In this document: positions 19,980 to 28,884 of the stretch, one piece after another | Layout of the letters: every line of letters begins with the position of its first letter | How positions within the stretch are numbered: position 1 is the first letter of the stretch | Notes under the pieces: model-generated | What the model was told of the DNA's origin: nothing | Seen by the model: the letters and a program-made list of their open reading frames with translations, nothing else | Databases searched by the model: none | NCBI GenBank assembly: GCA_041481445.1 | Contig: JBGPBV010000078.1 | Location: 1-28,884, forward strand | Direction: 5' to 3' | DNA from: AA29 sp041481445 | GTDB taxonomy: Bacteria; Acidobacteriota; Vicinamibacteria; Fen-336 | Length of the DNA stretch: 28,884 bases | Program-made: the position numbers and the translations under genes

Positions 19980-21811
19980 CCCTGTTCTCCTCCCTGACCA
20001 ACCGCATCTTCTTCGCCAGCGCGGCCCTGGCCGTGCTCTCCATCGGGGTGGCCATCGCCATCGTCAACGCGCGCGTGACGCGGGAGGCGGAGGGCGAGCT
20101 GCAGCGCGGGCTCGAGGAGGCGGCGCGGCTGGTGGACCAGCACCACGAGACGCAGGTGGAGAGCTCCCTGCGCATGGCCCGCCTGGTCGCGGACCTGCCC
20201 AAGCTCAAGGCGGCGGTGGACCTCGGCGACCCGCCGACGGTGGAGCCGCTGGCCGCGGACTATCGGGGGCAGGTCGGCTCGGCCCTCCTCGTCGTCGTCC
20301 ACCGCTCGGGCCGGCTGCTCGCGCGGGTGGGGGCGGAGGATCCCGCGTTCACGCCGGCGGCGGACCTGCCGGGGACGCGCCAGGCCATGGCCGGGCGCGA
20401 GACGACGGCCTTCTGGCCGAGCACGAAGGGGATCCTCGAGGTCGTGACGGTGCCGATCCTCATCGGCCAGCCCAACCCCGAGATCCTCGGCACCCTCAGC
20501 GTCGGCTTCGCCTTCGACGACCGGCTGGCCGAGCGCTTCAAGGCCCTGACGGACAGCGAGATCGCCTTCGCCCTCGACGGCCGCATCCAGGCCGCCACCG
20601 TCCCTAGCGAGTACTACCCCCGGCTGGAGGGCCGGGCGGGCTCGCCGGGGACGTCGCGCCTGTGGCTGGGCGACGAGGAGTACCTCGTGCTGACACGGCC
20701 GCTGGCCTCCCTCGCGCGGCCGGGGGCGGTCCGATCCGATGGGAGCCTGGCCCCGGTCGCCTTGATCCTCCGGTCGCGGACGAAGCGCCTGAGCTTCATC
20801 GGGCCGCTGCACACGCTGCTGGCCAGCACGGCGGTGGTGGCGGTGGCCCTGGCCATCCTCGTGAGCTACGGGGTCGCGCGCACGGTGACGAGCCCCCTGC
20901 GGGCCATCACCGCGACCATGCGCGAGATGGCGGCCACCGGCGACCTCACCCGCAAGGCGCCGCCGGCCGTGCCCGGCCGCTGGCAGGACGAGGACGCGCG
21001 CCTGCTGGCCAGCAACTTCGCGGTCATGACGGACGCGATCGCGCGCTTCCAGCGCGAGGCCGGCCAGAAGGAGCGGCTGGCCTCGCTGGGGCGGCTCTCC
21101 ACGGTCATCGCGCACGAGATCCGGAACCCGCTGATGATCATCAAGACCGCCATCCGTACCCTGCGGCAGGAGCAGAGCCCGGAGGTGGAGCGCGGCGAGG
21201 CGCTGCGCGACATCGACGGGGAGGTGCTGCGCCTCAACCGGCTCGTCGACGACGTGCTCGACTTCGCGCGCCCCATCCAGTTCGAGGTGGCGCCGGTGGA
21301 CGTCAACCAGCTCTGCCAGGCCGCGGTGGCCAGCGCGATGGCGGGCGGGCCGCGGCCGGAGGTCCGGCTCGCCCTCGATCCCACCCTGCCCCGGATCATG
21401 AGCGACGGCGAGCGCCTCCACGGCGTGCTCGTGAACCTGCTCACGAACGCGCGCCACGCGCTGGAGGCGCGTACCGGTGGGCCGGGCGGCGGGCGCGGCG
21501 CCCCTGCCGAGGGGCCGGAGGGCCGGGCCGAGCTCGAGGTCGTGACCCAGGCCGCGGGCGGCCGCGTGGTCGTCGTCGTGCGCGACCGCGGCCCGGGGAT
21601 CGCGGCGGAGAACCTGCCGCGGGTGTGGGAGCCCTACTTCACCACCCGCCGCGGCGGCACCGGCCTCGGCCTCGCCATCGCCCGGAACGTGGTGGAGGGG
21701 CTCGGGGGGACGATCTCCATCGACAGCCGGCCCTCCGCGGGCACCGAGGTCCGGATCGAGCTGCCGGAGCGGCCGCCCGCCGCCGCCCGGCCCAGCGAGC
21801 GCACGGCATGA
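19976..21811 (+). CDS. membrane sensor histidine kinase (611 aa)
   Basis: Predicted inner-membrane two-component sensor kinase. TM1 is about residues 10-30 (FFASAALAVLSIGVAIAIV). A periplasmic sensor of about 245 residues, Cache-like (GSALLVVVHRSGRLLARVG, ILGTLSVGFAFDDRLAERF, SEIAFALDGRIQAAT), follows. TM2 is about 281-301, then a HAMP linker (SPLRAITATMREMAATGDLT). The dimerisation/phosphoacceptor domain carries His380 (VIAHEIRNPL). The HATPase domain shows the N box (LVNLLTNARHAL), VRDRGPGIAAENL, FEPYF-type WEPYFTTRRGGTGLGLAIARNVV. All catalytic motifs look intact. It overlaps both neighbours by 4 bases and should phosphorylate the adjacent sigma-54 response regulator. The ligand is unknown; the genetic link suggests copper, redox state or a solute passing through the porin. 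Confidence 0.93.
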   Translation: MTLFSSLTNRIFFASAALAVLSIGVAIAIVNARVTREAEGELQRGLEEAARLVDQHHETQVESSLRMARLVADLPKLKAAVDLGDPPTVEPLAADYRGQVGSALLVVVHRSGRLLARVGAEDPAFTPAADLPGTRQAMAGRETTAFWPSTKGILEVVTVPILIGQPNPEILGTLSVGFAFDDRLAERFKALTDSEIAFALDGRIQAATVPSEYYPRLEGRAGSPGTSRLWLGDEEYLVLTRPLASLARPGAVRSDGSLAPVALILRSRTKRLSFIGPLHTLLASTAVVAVALAILVSYGVARTVTSPLRAITATMREMAATGDLTRKAPPAVPGRWQDEDARLLASNFAVMTDAIARFQREAGQKERLASLGRLSTVIAHEIRNPLMIIKTAIRTLRQEQSPEVERGEALRDIDGEVLRLNRLVDDVLDFARPIQFEVAPVDVNQLCQAAVASAMAGGPRPEVRLALDPTLPRIMSDGERLHGVLVNLLTNARHALEARTGGPGGGRGAPAEGPEGRAELEVVTQAAGGRVVVVVRDRGPGIAAENLPRVWEPYFTTRRGGTGLGLAIARNVVEGLGGTISIDSRPSAGTEVRIELPERPPAAARPSERTA

Positions 21812-23175
21812 CGACGCGCGGATCGATCCTGCTCGTGGACGACGAGGAGAAGATCCTCACCCCCCTGCGGCGCGCGCTCGAGCGCGAGGGCTACGACGTG
21901 GTCGCCACCACCAGCGGGAGGCAGGCCCAGCGGCTCCTCCACGAGCGCCTGTTCGACGTCTTCGTGGTCGACAACGTGATGCCGGAGATCTCGGGGCTGG
22001 ACCTCATCGAGGAGGCCATGGCCTCCGTCCCGGAGGCCGACCGGCCGCAGATCGTGATGATGACCGCCCATGCCACCGTGGAGAGCGCGATCGCGGCCAT
22101 GAAGCTGGGCGCCCTCGACTACCTCCAGAAGCCGTTCGAGGTGGAGGAGCTGATCGTGGTCGTGCAGCACGCGGTGGAGCACCAGCGCCTGCGCACCCAG
22201 CACCGCTACCTGATCAGCGAGCGCGAGGAGGAGTTCGGGCACTACGGCATCGTGGGGAGCGCCCGCGCCATCCAGGAGGTCATCCGCCAGGCGGAGCGGG
22301 TGGCGGAGACGCGCAGCACCGTGCTCGTGATGGGGGAGACGGGGACGGGCAAGGAGCTGCTGGCGCGGGCCATCCACGACCGCAGCGCGCAACGGCACAT
22401 GCCCCTCATCAAGGTCAACTGCGCGGCCATCCCGGACACCCTGCTCGAGTCCGAGCTCTTCGGGCACATGCGCGGGGCCTTCACCGGCGCCACCGCGAGC
22501 AAGAAAGGCAAGTTCGCCCTCGCGGACGGGGGGACCATCTTCCTCGACGAGATCGGGACCATGAGCCCGTCCCTCCAGGCCAAGCTGCTGCGCGTCCTCC
22601 AGGAGCGCGAGTTCGAGCCGCTGGGGGCGGAGCGGAGCCAGCGGGTGGACGTGCGCGTGATCGCGGCCACCAACCGCGACATCAAGCGGCTGGTGGAGGA
22701 CGGACGCTTCCTGGAGGACCTCTTCTACCGCCTCAACGTCATCCCGCTCGTGCTGCCGCCGCTGCGCGATCGGCGCGAGGACATCCCGGCCCTCGTCGAG
22801 CACTTCCTGCGCAAGCACGCCCAGCGCAGCGGCCGCCGCATCGAGCAGATCCACGCCGACGCCCTGGAGCGGCTGATGGCCTACGACTGGCCGGGCAACA
22901 TCCGGGAGCTCGAGAACACGATCGAGCGGGCGGTCGTCCTCTCCGGGGGCCCCGTGATCGCCGCCCGCGACATCAGCATGCCCGGAGTAGTGGGGGCCGC
23001 TCCCGGCGCCCTGCCCTCGCTCAACCTCCGCTCCAACGTGGAGTGGGCGGAGCGCCACAGCGTCGAGCAGGCCCTCGTCCGCGCGGGTGGCGTCAAGAAG
23101 GACGCGGCCGCGCTGCTCGGCATCTCCCAGCGCGCGCTCTCCTACTACCTCGCGAAGTACCGCGTCGAGGAGTGA
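21808..23175 (+). CDS. sigma-54-dependent response regulator, NtrC family (455 aa)
   Basis: Predicted transcription activator. The receiver domain (1 to about 120) has the acidic pair (VDDEE) and phosphoacceptor Asp55 (VVDNVMPEISG), with TAH and a conserved Lys in LQKPFE. The AAA+ domain (about 145-390) has Walker A GETGTGKE (176-183), the sigma-54-contacting GAFTGA loop intact (223-228), Walker B FLDEIG, and the arginine-finger region FYRLNVIPL. The C-terminal Fis-type helix-turn-helix (about 415-455) reads VEQALVRAGGVKKDAAALLGISQRALSYYLAKY. It therefore activates promoters with -24/-12 elements after phosphorylation by the preceding kinase, to which it is coupled by ATGA. A palindrome and a sigma-54 promoter lie directly downstream, in front of the cupredoxin gene at 23367, the likeliest target. 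Confidence 0.95.
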   Translation: MTTRGSILLVDDEEKILTPLRRALEREGYDVVATTSGRQAQRLLHERLFDVFVVDNVMPEISGLDLIEEAMASVPEADRPQIVMMTAHATVESAIAAMKLGALDYLQKPFEVEELIVVVQHAVEHQRLRTQHRYLISEREEEFGHYGIVGSARAIQEVIRQAERVAETRSTVLVMGETGTGKELLARAIHDRSAQRHMPLIKVNCAAIPDTLLESELFGHMRGAFTGATASKKGKFALADGGTIFLDEIGTMSPSLQAKLLRVLQEREFEPLGAERSQRVDVRVIAATNRDIKRLVEDGRFLEDLFYRLNVIPLVLPPLRDRREDIPALVEHFLRKHAQRSGRRIEQIHADALERLMAYDWPGNIRELENTIERAVVLSGGPVIAARDISMPGVVGAAPGALPSLNLRSNVEWAERHSVEQALVRAGGVKKDAAALLGISQRALSYYLAKYRVEE

Positions 23176-23199
23176 CCCCGGCCGTCGCCCCCGCGACGG

Positions 23200-23216
23200 C
23201 TTACCGCGCCGGTAAG
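23200..23216. promoter_or_regulatory. 17-bp palindrome, candidate activator binding site
   Basis: CTTACCG (23200-23206), spacer CGC, CGGTAAG (23210-23216): perfect 7-bp arms. It starts 25 bases after the regulator stop and lies about 108-124 bases upstream of the predicted sigma-54 start site, the usual place for an enhancer of an NtrC-type activator. A nearby CTGTAAG (about 23228-23234) may be an extra half-site. A terminator hairpin is possible, but the 3-base loop and lack of T tract argue against it. Confidence 0.5.
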
Positions 23217-23297
23217 GCGATACGCAAACTGTAAGTCACCGCGCGTGGGCGGCCGCCGCCGGGCGTGGCTGGGCTTGGATTTCCGCTCTCCCGGGCG

Positions 23298-23313
23298 TGG
23301 CATCGGCCTTGCG
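23298..23313 (+). promoter_or_regulatory. sigma-54 (-24/-12) promoter of the cupredoxin lipoprotein gene
   Basis: TGGCATCGGCCTTGCG: TGGCA matches the -24 box, TTGC matches the -12 box, and the GG and GC doublets are 12 bases apart as required. Only the sixth base (T for C) and the last (G for W) differ from TGGCAC-N5-TTGCW. Transcription would start near 23324, giving a leader of about 43 bases with an AGGAG ribosome-binding site (23353-23357) before the ATG at 23367. Confidence 0.65.
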
Positions 23314-23366
23314 GGTGCCTTCCGCGGGGCGGCCTCTTGCCGCCCGGGAACCAGGAGATCTATCCA

Positions 23367-23771
23367 ATGCTTCATCGCTTCGTTCCGCGGATCGCGATTC
23401 TCGTCGCTCTGCTCGTTCCGAGCTGCGGCGGCAGCTCGACCTCCACGCCGGCCGCACCCCAGACGCCCACCACGACGACCACGCCTCCGCCCGCCACCGG
23501 CGTCGCCGACCTCACGATCACGATCATCGGCGACCGGCAGAGCATGTCGTTCTCGCCCGCGAACGCCACCCTCAAGGTCGGGCAGACCGTGGCCTGGCGG
23601 AACACCGACACCGACCTGCACACCGCCACCCAGGACAGCCGCGGGTTCGACACGGGAACGGTCCCCCGCGGCGGCACCAGCGCGCCCCTGGCCATGACCA
23701 CCGCCGGCACCTTCCCGTATCACTGCTCGTTCCATCCCGACATGGTCGCGACGCTGAGCGTGACTCCGTAG
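23367..23771 (+). CDS. plastocyanin-like blue-copper lipoprotein (134 aa)
   Basis: Predicted periplasmic or outer-membrane-anchored cupredoxin. The signal peptide (AILVALLV) ends in a lipobox-like VPSC at Cys20. A Ser/Thr/Pro-rich tether follows (about 22-45), then one cupredoxin domain (about 48-134). The type 1 copper ligands are clear: His85 (DLHTAT), Cys120, His123 and Met126 (YHCSFHPDM). This is the C-x2-H-x2-M loop of plastocyanin/pseudoazurin-like electron carriers. The start is the ATG at 23367, with AGGAG 9 bases upstream. It follows the response regulator by 191 bases that contain a palindrome and a sigma-54 promoter, so it is probably a direct target of that regulator. The alternative, constitutive read-through from the operon, is less likely given the gap. 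Confidence 0.9.
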   Translation: MLHRFVPRIAILVALLVPSCGGSSTSTPAAPQTPTTTTTPPPATGVADLTITIIGDRQSMSFSPANATLKVGQTVAWRNTDTDLHTATQDSRGFDTGTVPRGGTSAPLAMTTAGTFPYHCSFHPDMVATLSVTP

Positions 23772-23839
23772 GCCGAGCCACGCTGGAGCAGAGGAGGACG
23801 CGCGTCGAGGCGAGCCTCCGCTCGACCTCCGTCGACCGG

Positions 23840-24235
23840 GTGGTGTTCGCCTGCGTCCACGACGCGGGCCGGGCGCAGATGGCGGCCGCGATCTTCAACC
23901 TGCTCGCCAACCCCGACAAGGCGGTCGCGGTGTCGGCGGGCACGCGGCCGGACGAGCACGTCCACCCGGAAGTGGTCACGGCCATGAAGGAGATCGGAGT
24001 GGACCTGTCGGCCGCGCGCCCGCGCCTGCTGACCACCGCGGTTACCGCGCGGGCCTCGCTGCTCGTCACCATGGGCTGCCGGGACGACATCCCGTACCTG
24101 CTCGGCCTGCGCACGCAGGACTGGTCGCTCGAGGATCCCAAGGGGCAGGCCCTCGACTCCGTGCGGGACATCCGCGACCAGGTCGCGCGGCGCGTGGCCC
24201 AGCTCGTATCGGCCTGGGGCTGGGCCCGGCGCTGA
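23840..24235 (+). CDS. ArsC/low-molecular-weight phosphatase-like protein with altered active site
   Basis: Predicted cytoplasmic protein of the thioredoxin-coupled arsenate reductase/LMW tyrosine phosphatase fold. The P-loop is CVHDAGR (C5-x5-R11 from the GTG at 23840), so the nucleophilic Cys and the Arg are present, but the usual CVHNAGRSQ has become CVHDAGRAQ. The family's VSAGTRP, VHPEVV, EIGVDLSAARP and DWSLEDPKG (general-acid Asp region) are conserved. In the MGCGDACP region it reads MGCRDDIP, losing the second cysteine normally used for resolution. Arsenate reduction is therefore doubtful; phosphatase or another activity is possible. The start is uncertain: an AGGAGG (23792-23797) lies well upstream and an in-frame CTG at 23783 would add 19 residues. 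It is 68 bases after the cupredoxin gene and may be co-transcribed. Confidence 0.75.
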   Translation: MVFACVHDAGRAQMAAAIFNLLANPDKAVAVSAGTRPDEHVHPEVVTAMKEIGVDLSAARPRLLTTAVTARASLLVTMGCRDDIPYLLGLRTQDWSLEDPKGQALDSVRDIRDQVARRVAQLVSAWGWARR

Positions 24236-24255
24236 TGTTGGGAGCGCGAGTGCTG

Positions 24256-24261
24256 TACGCT
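24256..24261 (+). promoter_or_regulatory. possible -10 element TACGCT before the acylase gene
   Basis: TACGCT, preceded by TGCTG, ends 11 bases before the ATG at 24273 in a 37-base gap without a Shine-Dalgarno. If used, the mRNA would be nearly leaderless. Weak evidence, listed because the same TAnnCT pattern recurs in the window. Confidence 0.25.
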
Positions 24262-24272
24262 CCCGGGTCCCC

Positions 24273-26381
<2,109 letters not shown>

Positions 26382-26384
26382 GCG

Positions 26385-28835
26385 CTACTCGGATCGCAGC
26401 GCGGTCATGGGGTCGATGCCGGCGGCCCGCCGGGCGGGCACGACGCTGGCCACGAGCGCGGCCACGATCAGCGCCGCCACCGCCCCGACGTAGGTGACCG
26501 GGTCGTAGGGCCGGACTCCGAAGAGGAGGCCGGACATCGAGCGCGCGGTGGCCGCGCCCAGGGCCACGCCCAGGGCGGCGCCGAGCGCGGTCAGGCGCAT
26601 CCCGTCGCCCAGGACCAGGGCCAGCACGTTCGAAGGAGTCGCGCCCAGGGCGACGCGCAGGCCGAGCTCCGACGTGCGCTGGGCCACCGCGTACGAGAGC
26701 ACGCCGTAGAGGCCGATGACGGCGAGGGCGAGAGCGACGCCCGCGAACGCGGACAGCATGGCCACGGCGAAGCTCCGCGTCCCGAGCGAGCGGGACACGA
26801 TCTCTCTCATCGGCCGTATGTCGAAGACGGGCACGTCCCGGTCCACGGACCAGATCGCGGCGCGCACCGGGGACGAGAAGGCAGTGGCGCGGGCCAGGCG
26901 CGTGCGCAGGATGAAGACGGCGCTCGTGGTGGCGCCGCTCTCCGTCTGGTACACCGGCGTGTAGATCGTGGGATTGACCGCCGCCTCCAGCGCCTGGATG
27001 TGGACGTCGCCGGCGACACCCACGATCGTGAGCGCGCGGCCGCCCCAGAGGATCCGCTTGCCGACGGCGCCTTCTCCCGGCCAGAGGTGCCGCGCCATCG
27101 ACTCGTTCACGACGGCGGCGCCGGGCGCCGCCTGCGTGTCCTCGGGACCGAAGGTTCGCCCCTGCCGCAGCGGGATCCCCATGACCGCAAAGTACTCGCC
27201 GCTCACCAGCGCGTTGTCGGCCCAACGCACCGCCCGGTCGTCCTCGCCCTCGAGGATGAAGCCGATCTGGCGCTGGTCGGCCAGGGGGACGTGCGTGGTG
27301 ACGGCCACGGCGTCGACGCCGGGCAGGGCGGCCAGCCGGCGCGCCATCTCGCGCTCGGCCTCGCGGCGCCGGTCCCCGGAGGGATAGCGCTGGCGGTTGA
27401 AGGTCGTGCGCGCGAGGACCACGCCGTCGGGGACGAACCCCGGGGGCACCCGCAACACCTCGGTGAGGCTGTGCAGGAGCAGGCCGGCCCCGACGAGGAG
27501 GACGACCGCGGCGCAGGTCTCGGCCACCACCAGCCCCGCCTGCAGGCGGTGCCGCTCGCGCGAGGCCCCGGCCCGGCCGGCCTGGCGCAGCGAGATCGCG
27601 AGGTCCAGGCGCGTCCCGCCCAGGGCGGGAGCGAGGCCGCACAGGATCGACGCCGCCACGGAGACGGCGAGGGTGAACGCGAGCACGCGCAAGTCGAGGC
27701 CGGCCTCGGGCAGGCCGGCGGGAGAGGAGGGCCAGAGGGCGGCGACCGCCCGCAGGAGGGCCGGGGCGATCGCGCACCCGAGGGCGGCGCCGAGCGTGGC
27801 CAGGAGCGCGCTCTCGGTCAGGAGCTGCGCGACCAGGCGTGGGGCGCTGGCCCCGAGGGCGCTGCGCACCGCCATCTCGCGCTCGCGGGCGGCCGCCCGG
27901 GCCAGGAGCAGGCCGGCCACGTTGGCGCAGGCGATCAGGAGGACGAAGCCGACGCCGCCGGCGAGGGTGAAGAGGAGGGGGCGCGCCTGCGCGGCCGCGC
28001 GGGCGCCGAGCGCGTCGATGTCCACCTGGAGACGGACGTTGCCGGTGTAGATGTCGCCATGCTCGCGCTGGAAGTCGTCGGCCACGCGGCGGACGTCAAG
28101 CTCGGCCTGCTCCCGGCCGACACCGGGGCGAAGGCGCGCGACCACGCCCACCGGGAACTCGGAGGCGCGCTGCTCGATCTCCCGGGCCGTGAAGGCCATG
28201 GGCACCCAGACCGCCGGGGGATCGCCGACGCTGGTCGGGAGCAGGGGGAACTCGAACCCCCGCGGCATCACGCCCACGACGGTGTACGGCTGCTCGCTGA
28301 GCCGGACGACGGATCCGATCGCCTCCGGACGTCCACCGAAACGGCGCTGCCAGAGCTCGTAGCTCAGGAGGGCGACCCTGGGCGCGCCGTCCCGGTCCTC
28401 CGCGGCCGAGAAGGTGCGGCCGGCCACGGCGGAGACCCCGAGGGTAGAGAACAGCGTGTGGGTGACGCGGGCGCCGGTGACGCGCGCGGGCTCGTCGCCG
28501 CCCGTCAGGTCGAAGACGGCCTCCTCGTAGCCCGCCATCGACGAGAAAGCGCGCGTGCGGTCGCGGTAGTCGAGGTACTCGGCGGGGGCGGCGTTGACGG
28601 CGAGCTCGCCGATCTTCGGGAAGGACTGGCGCAGGGTGACCAGCCGATCCGGATCCTGGAATGGGGGCTTGCGCAGGAGGACGGCGTCCAGGACGCTGAA
28701 CATGGCGGTGTTGACGCCGATGCCGAGGCCGAGAGTCCCGATGGCGACGGCCGCGAAGGCGGGGTTCCTCTTCAGCGTCCGAAGCCCGTAGCGGACGTCC
28801 TGGCCCAGTCGCTCGACGGCCGTCGATGACCACAT
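26385..28835 (-). CDS. ADOP-type ABC transporter permease (MacB/FtsX family)
   Basis: Predicted 816-aa inner-membrane permease of the duplicated MacB-like type called ADOP, abundant in Acidobacteriota and related phyla. Two halves each hold a MacB periplasmic core and an FtsX domain. The first begins RYGLRTLKRNPAFAAVAIGTLGLGIGVNTAMFSVLDAVLL, followed by a core and LLIACANVAGLLLARAAAREREMAVRSALGA. The second repeats the core (VVNESMARHLWPGEGAVGKRI) and the C-terminal FtsX helices (VIGLYGVLSYAVAQRTSELGLRVALGA, VPARRAAGIDPMTALRSE). No ATPase is in the window, as is usual for these orphan permeases. I prefer the ATG at 28835 because GGAGGGAGG precedes it by about 10 bases; a GTG at 28862 would add nine residues encoded by that very site. 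The substrate is unknown; MacB relatives move toxins, lipoproteins or macrolides. Confidence 0.93.
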   Translation of the reverse strand: MWSSTAVERLGQDVRYGLRTLKRNPAFAAVAIGTLGLGIGVNTAMFSVLDAVLLRKPPFQDPDRLVTLRQSFPKIGELAVNAAPAEYLDYRDRTRAFSSMAGYEEAVFDLTGGDEPARVTGARVTHTLFSTLGVSAVAGRTFSAAEDRDGAPRVALLSYELWQRRFGGRPEAIGSVVRLSEQPYTVVGVMPRGFEFPLLPTSVGDPPAVWVPMAFTAREIEQRASEFPVGVVARLRPGVGREQAELDVRRVADDFQREHGDIYTGNVRLQVDIDALGARAAAQARPLLFTLAGGVGFVLLIACANVAGLLLARAAAREREMAVRSALGASAPRLVAQLLTESALLATLGAALGCAIAPALLRAVAALWPSSPAGLPEAGLDLRVLAFTLAVSVAASILCGLAPALGGTRLDLAISLRQAGRAGASRERHRLQAGLVVAETCAAVVLLVGAGLLLHSLTEVLRVPPGFVPDGVVLARTTFNRQRYPSGDRRREAEREMARRLAALPGVDAVAVTTHVPLADQRQIGFILEGEDDRAVRWADNALVSGEYFAVMGIPLRQGRTFGPEDTQAAPGAAVVNESMARHLWPGEGAVGKRILWGGRALTIVGVAGDVHIQALEAAVNPTIYTPVYQTESGATTSAVFILRTRLARATAFSSPVRAAIWSVDRDVPVFDIRPMREIVSRSLGTRSFAVAMLSAFAGVALALAVIGLYGVLSYAVAQRTSELGLRVALGATPSNVLALVLGDGMRLTALGAALGVALGAATARSMSGLLFGVRPYDPVTYVGAVAALIVAALVASVVPARRAAGIDPMTALRSE

Positions 28836-28884
28836 CGCGGGGTCGCCTCCCTCCGGGCGCACCGGGGCCCTGGACGAAAGACGC

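Noticed and set aside
23191..23216. The palindrome after the response regulator as a transcription terminator.
   Set aside because: The loop would be 3 bases, no T tract follows, and its distance to the sigma-54 promoter fits an activator site better, though a terminator role is not excluded.
28244..28261. On the minus strand GGGGG-TTCGAGT-TCCCCC, which resembles a tRNA T-arm.
   Set aside because: It lies inside the ADOP permease and encodes its conserved PRGFEFP segment; no acceptor stem, D-arm or anticodon arm is found around it.

Overview
This is a very GC-rich window (roughly 70% by eye) from a diderm bacterium. Envelope genes dominate: OmpA-type and other lipoproteins, a beta-barrel protein and many Sec signal peptides. 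An ADOP-type MacB/FtsX permease, a sigma-54 two-component system and several secreted single-domain proteins fit Methylomirabilota/Rokubacteria or Acidobacteriota. That placement is an inference from gene content, not a phylogeny. No tRNA, rRNA, CRISPR array, insertion sequence or phage gene was found, and no gap between genes exceeds 300 bases.

Layout. 0-5.1 kb (+): an atypical SDR epimerase and a large Lhr-type helicase. 5.1-6.4 kb (+): a secreted protein of unknown function and an OmpA-like lipoprotein, 2 nt apart. 6.5-9.4 kb (+): one cyclic-di-GMP protein with REC-like, PilZ, PAS, GAF, GGDEF and EAL domains. 9.4-12.7 kb (-): a polytopic membrane protein downstream of a secreted family-9-like carbohydrate-binding protein. 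A perfect CRP-type palindrome (TGTGA-N6-TCACA) separates the latter from a divergent proline-rich membrane protein (12.8-14.4 kb, +). 14.4-17.8 kb (mostly -): a four-cysteine zinc-ribbon protein, two duplicated beta-helix proteins flanking a gutted alpha/beta hydrolase on the other strand, and a CHRD-domain protein.

18.0-23.8 kb (+) is the most interesting part. A beta-barrel protein, a periplasmic type-1-copper-like protein, a membrane histidine kinase and a sigma-54-activating response regulator form one operon with overlapping stop/start codons. Right after it, a 17-bp palindrome and a well-spaced -24/-12 sigma-54 promoter precede a second blue-copper-type lipoprotein. Weaker -24/-12 elements face both ways in the 258-bp gap upstream of the operon, around another palindrome. 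My reading is a self-contained envelope copper-protein/porin signalling module in which the regulator controls its own operon, the downstream cupredoxin and perhaps the CHRD/beta-helix genes. I know no name for this arrangement.

23.8-28.9 kb: an ArsC/LMW-phosphatase-like protein with an altered active site, a penicillin-acylase-family Ntn hydrolase, and a convergent ADOP permease that ends 3 bases from it.
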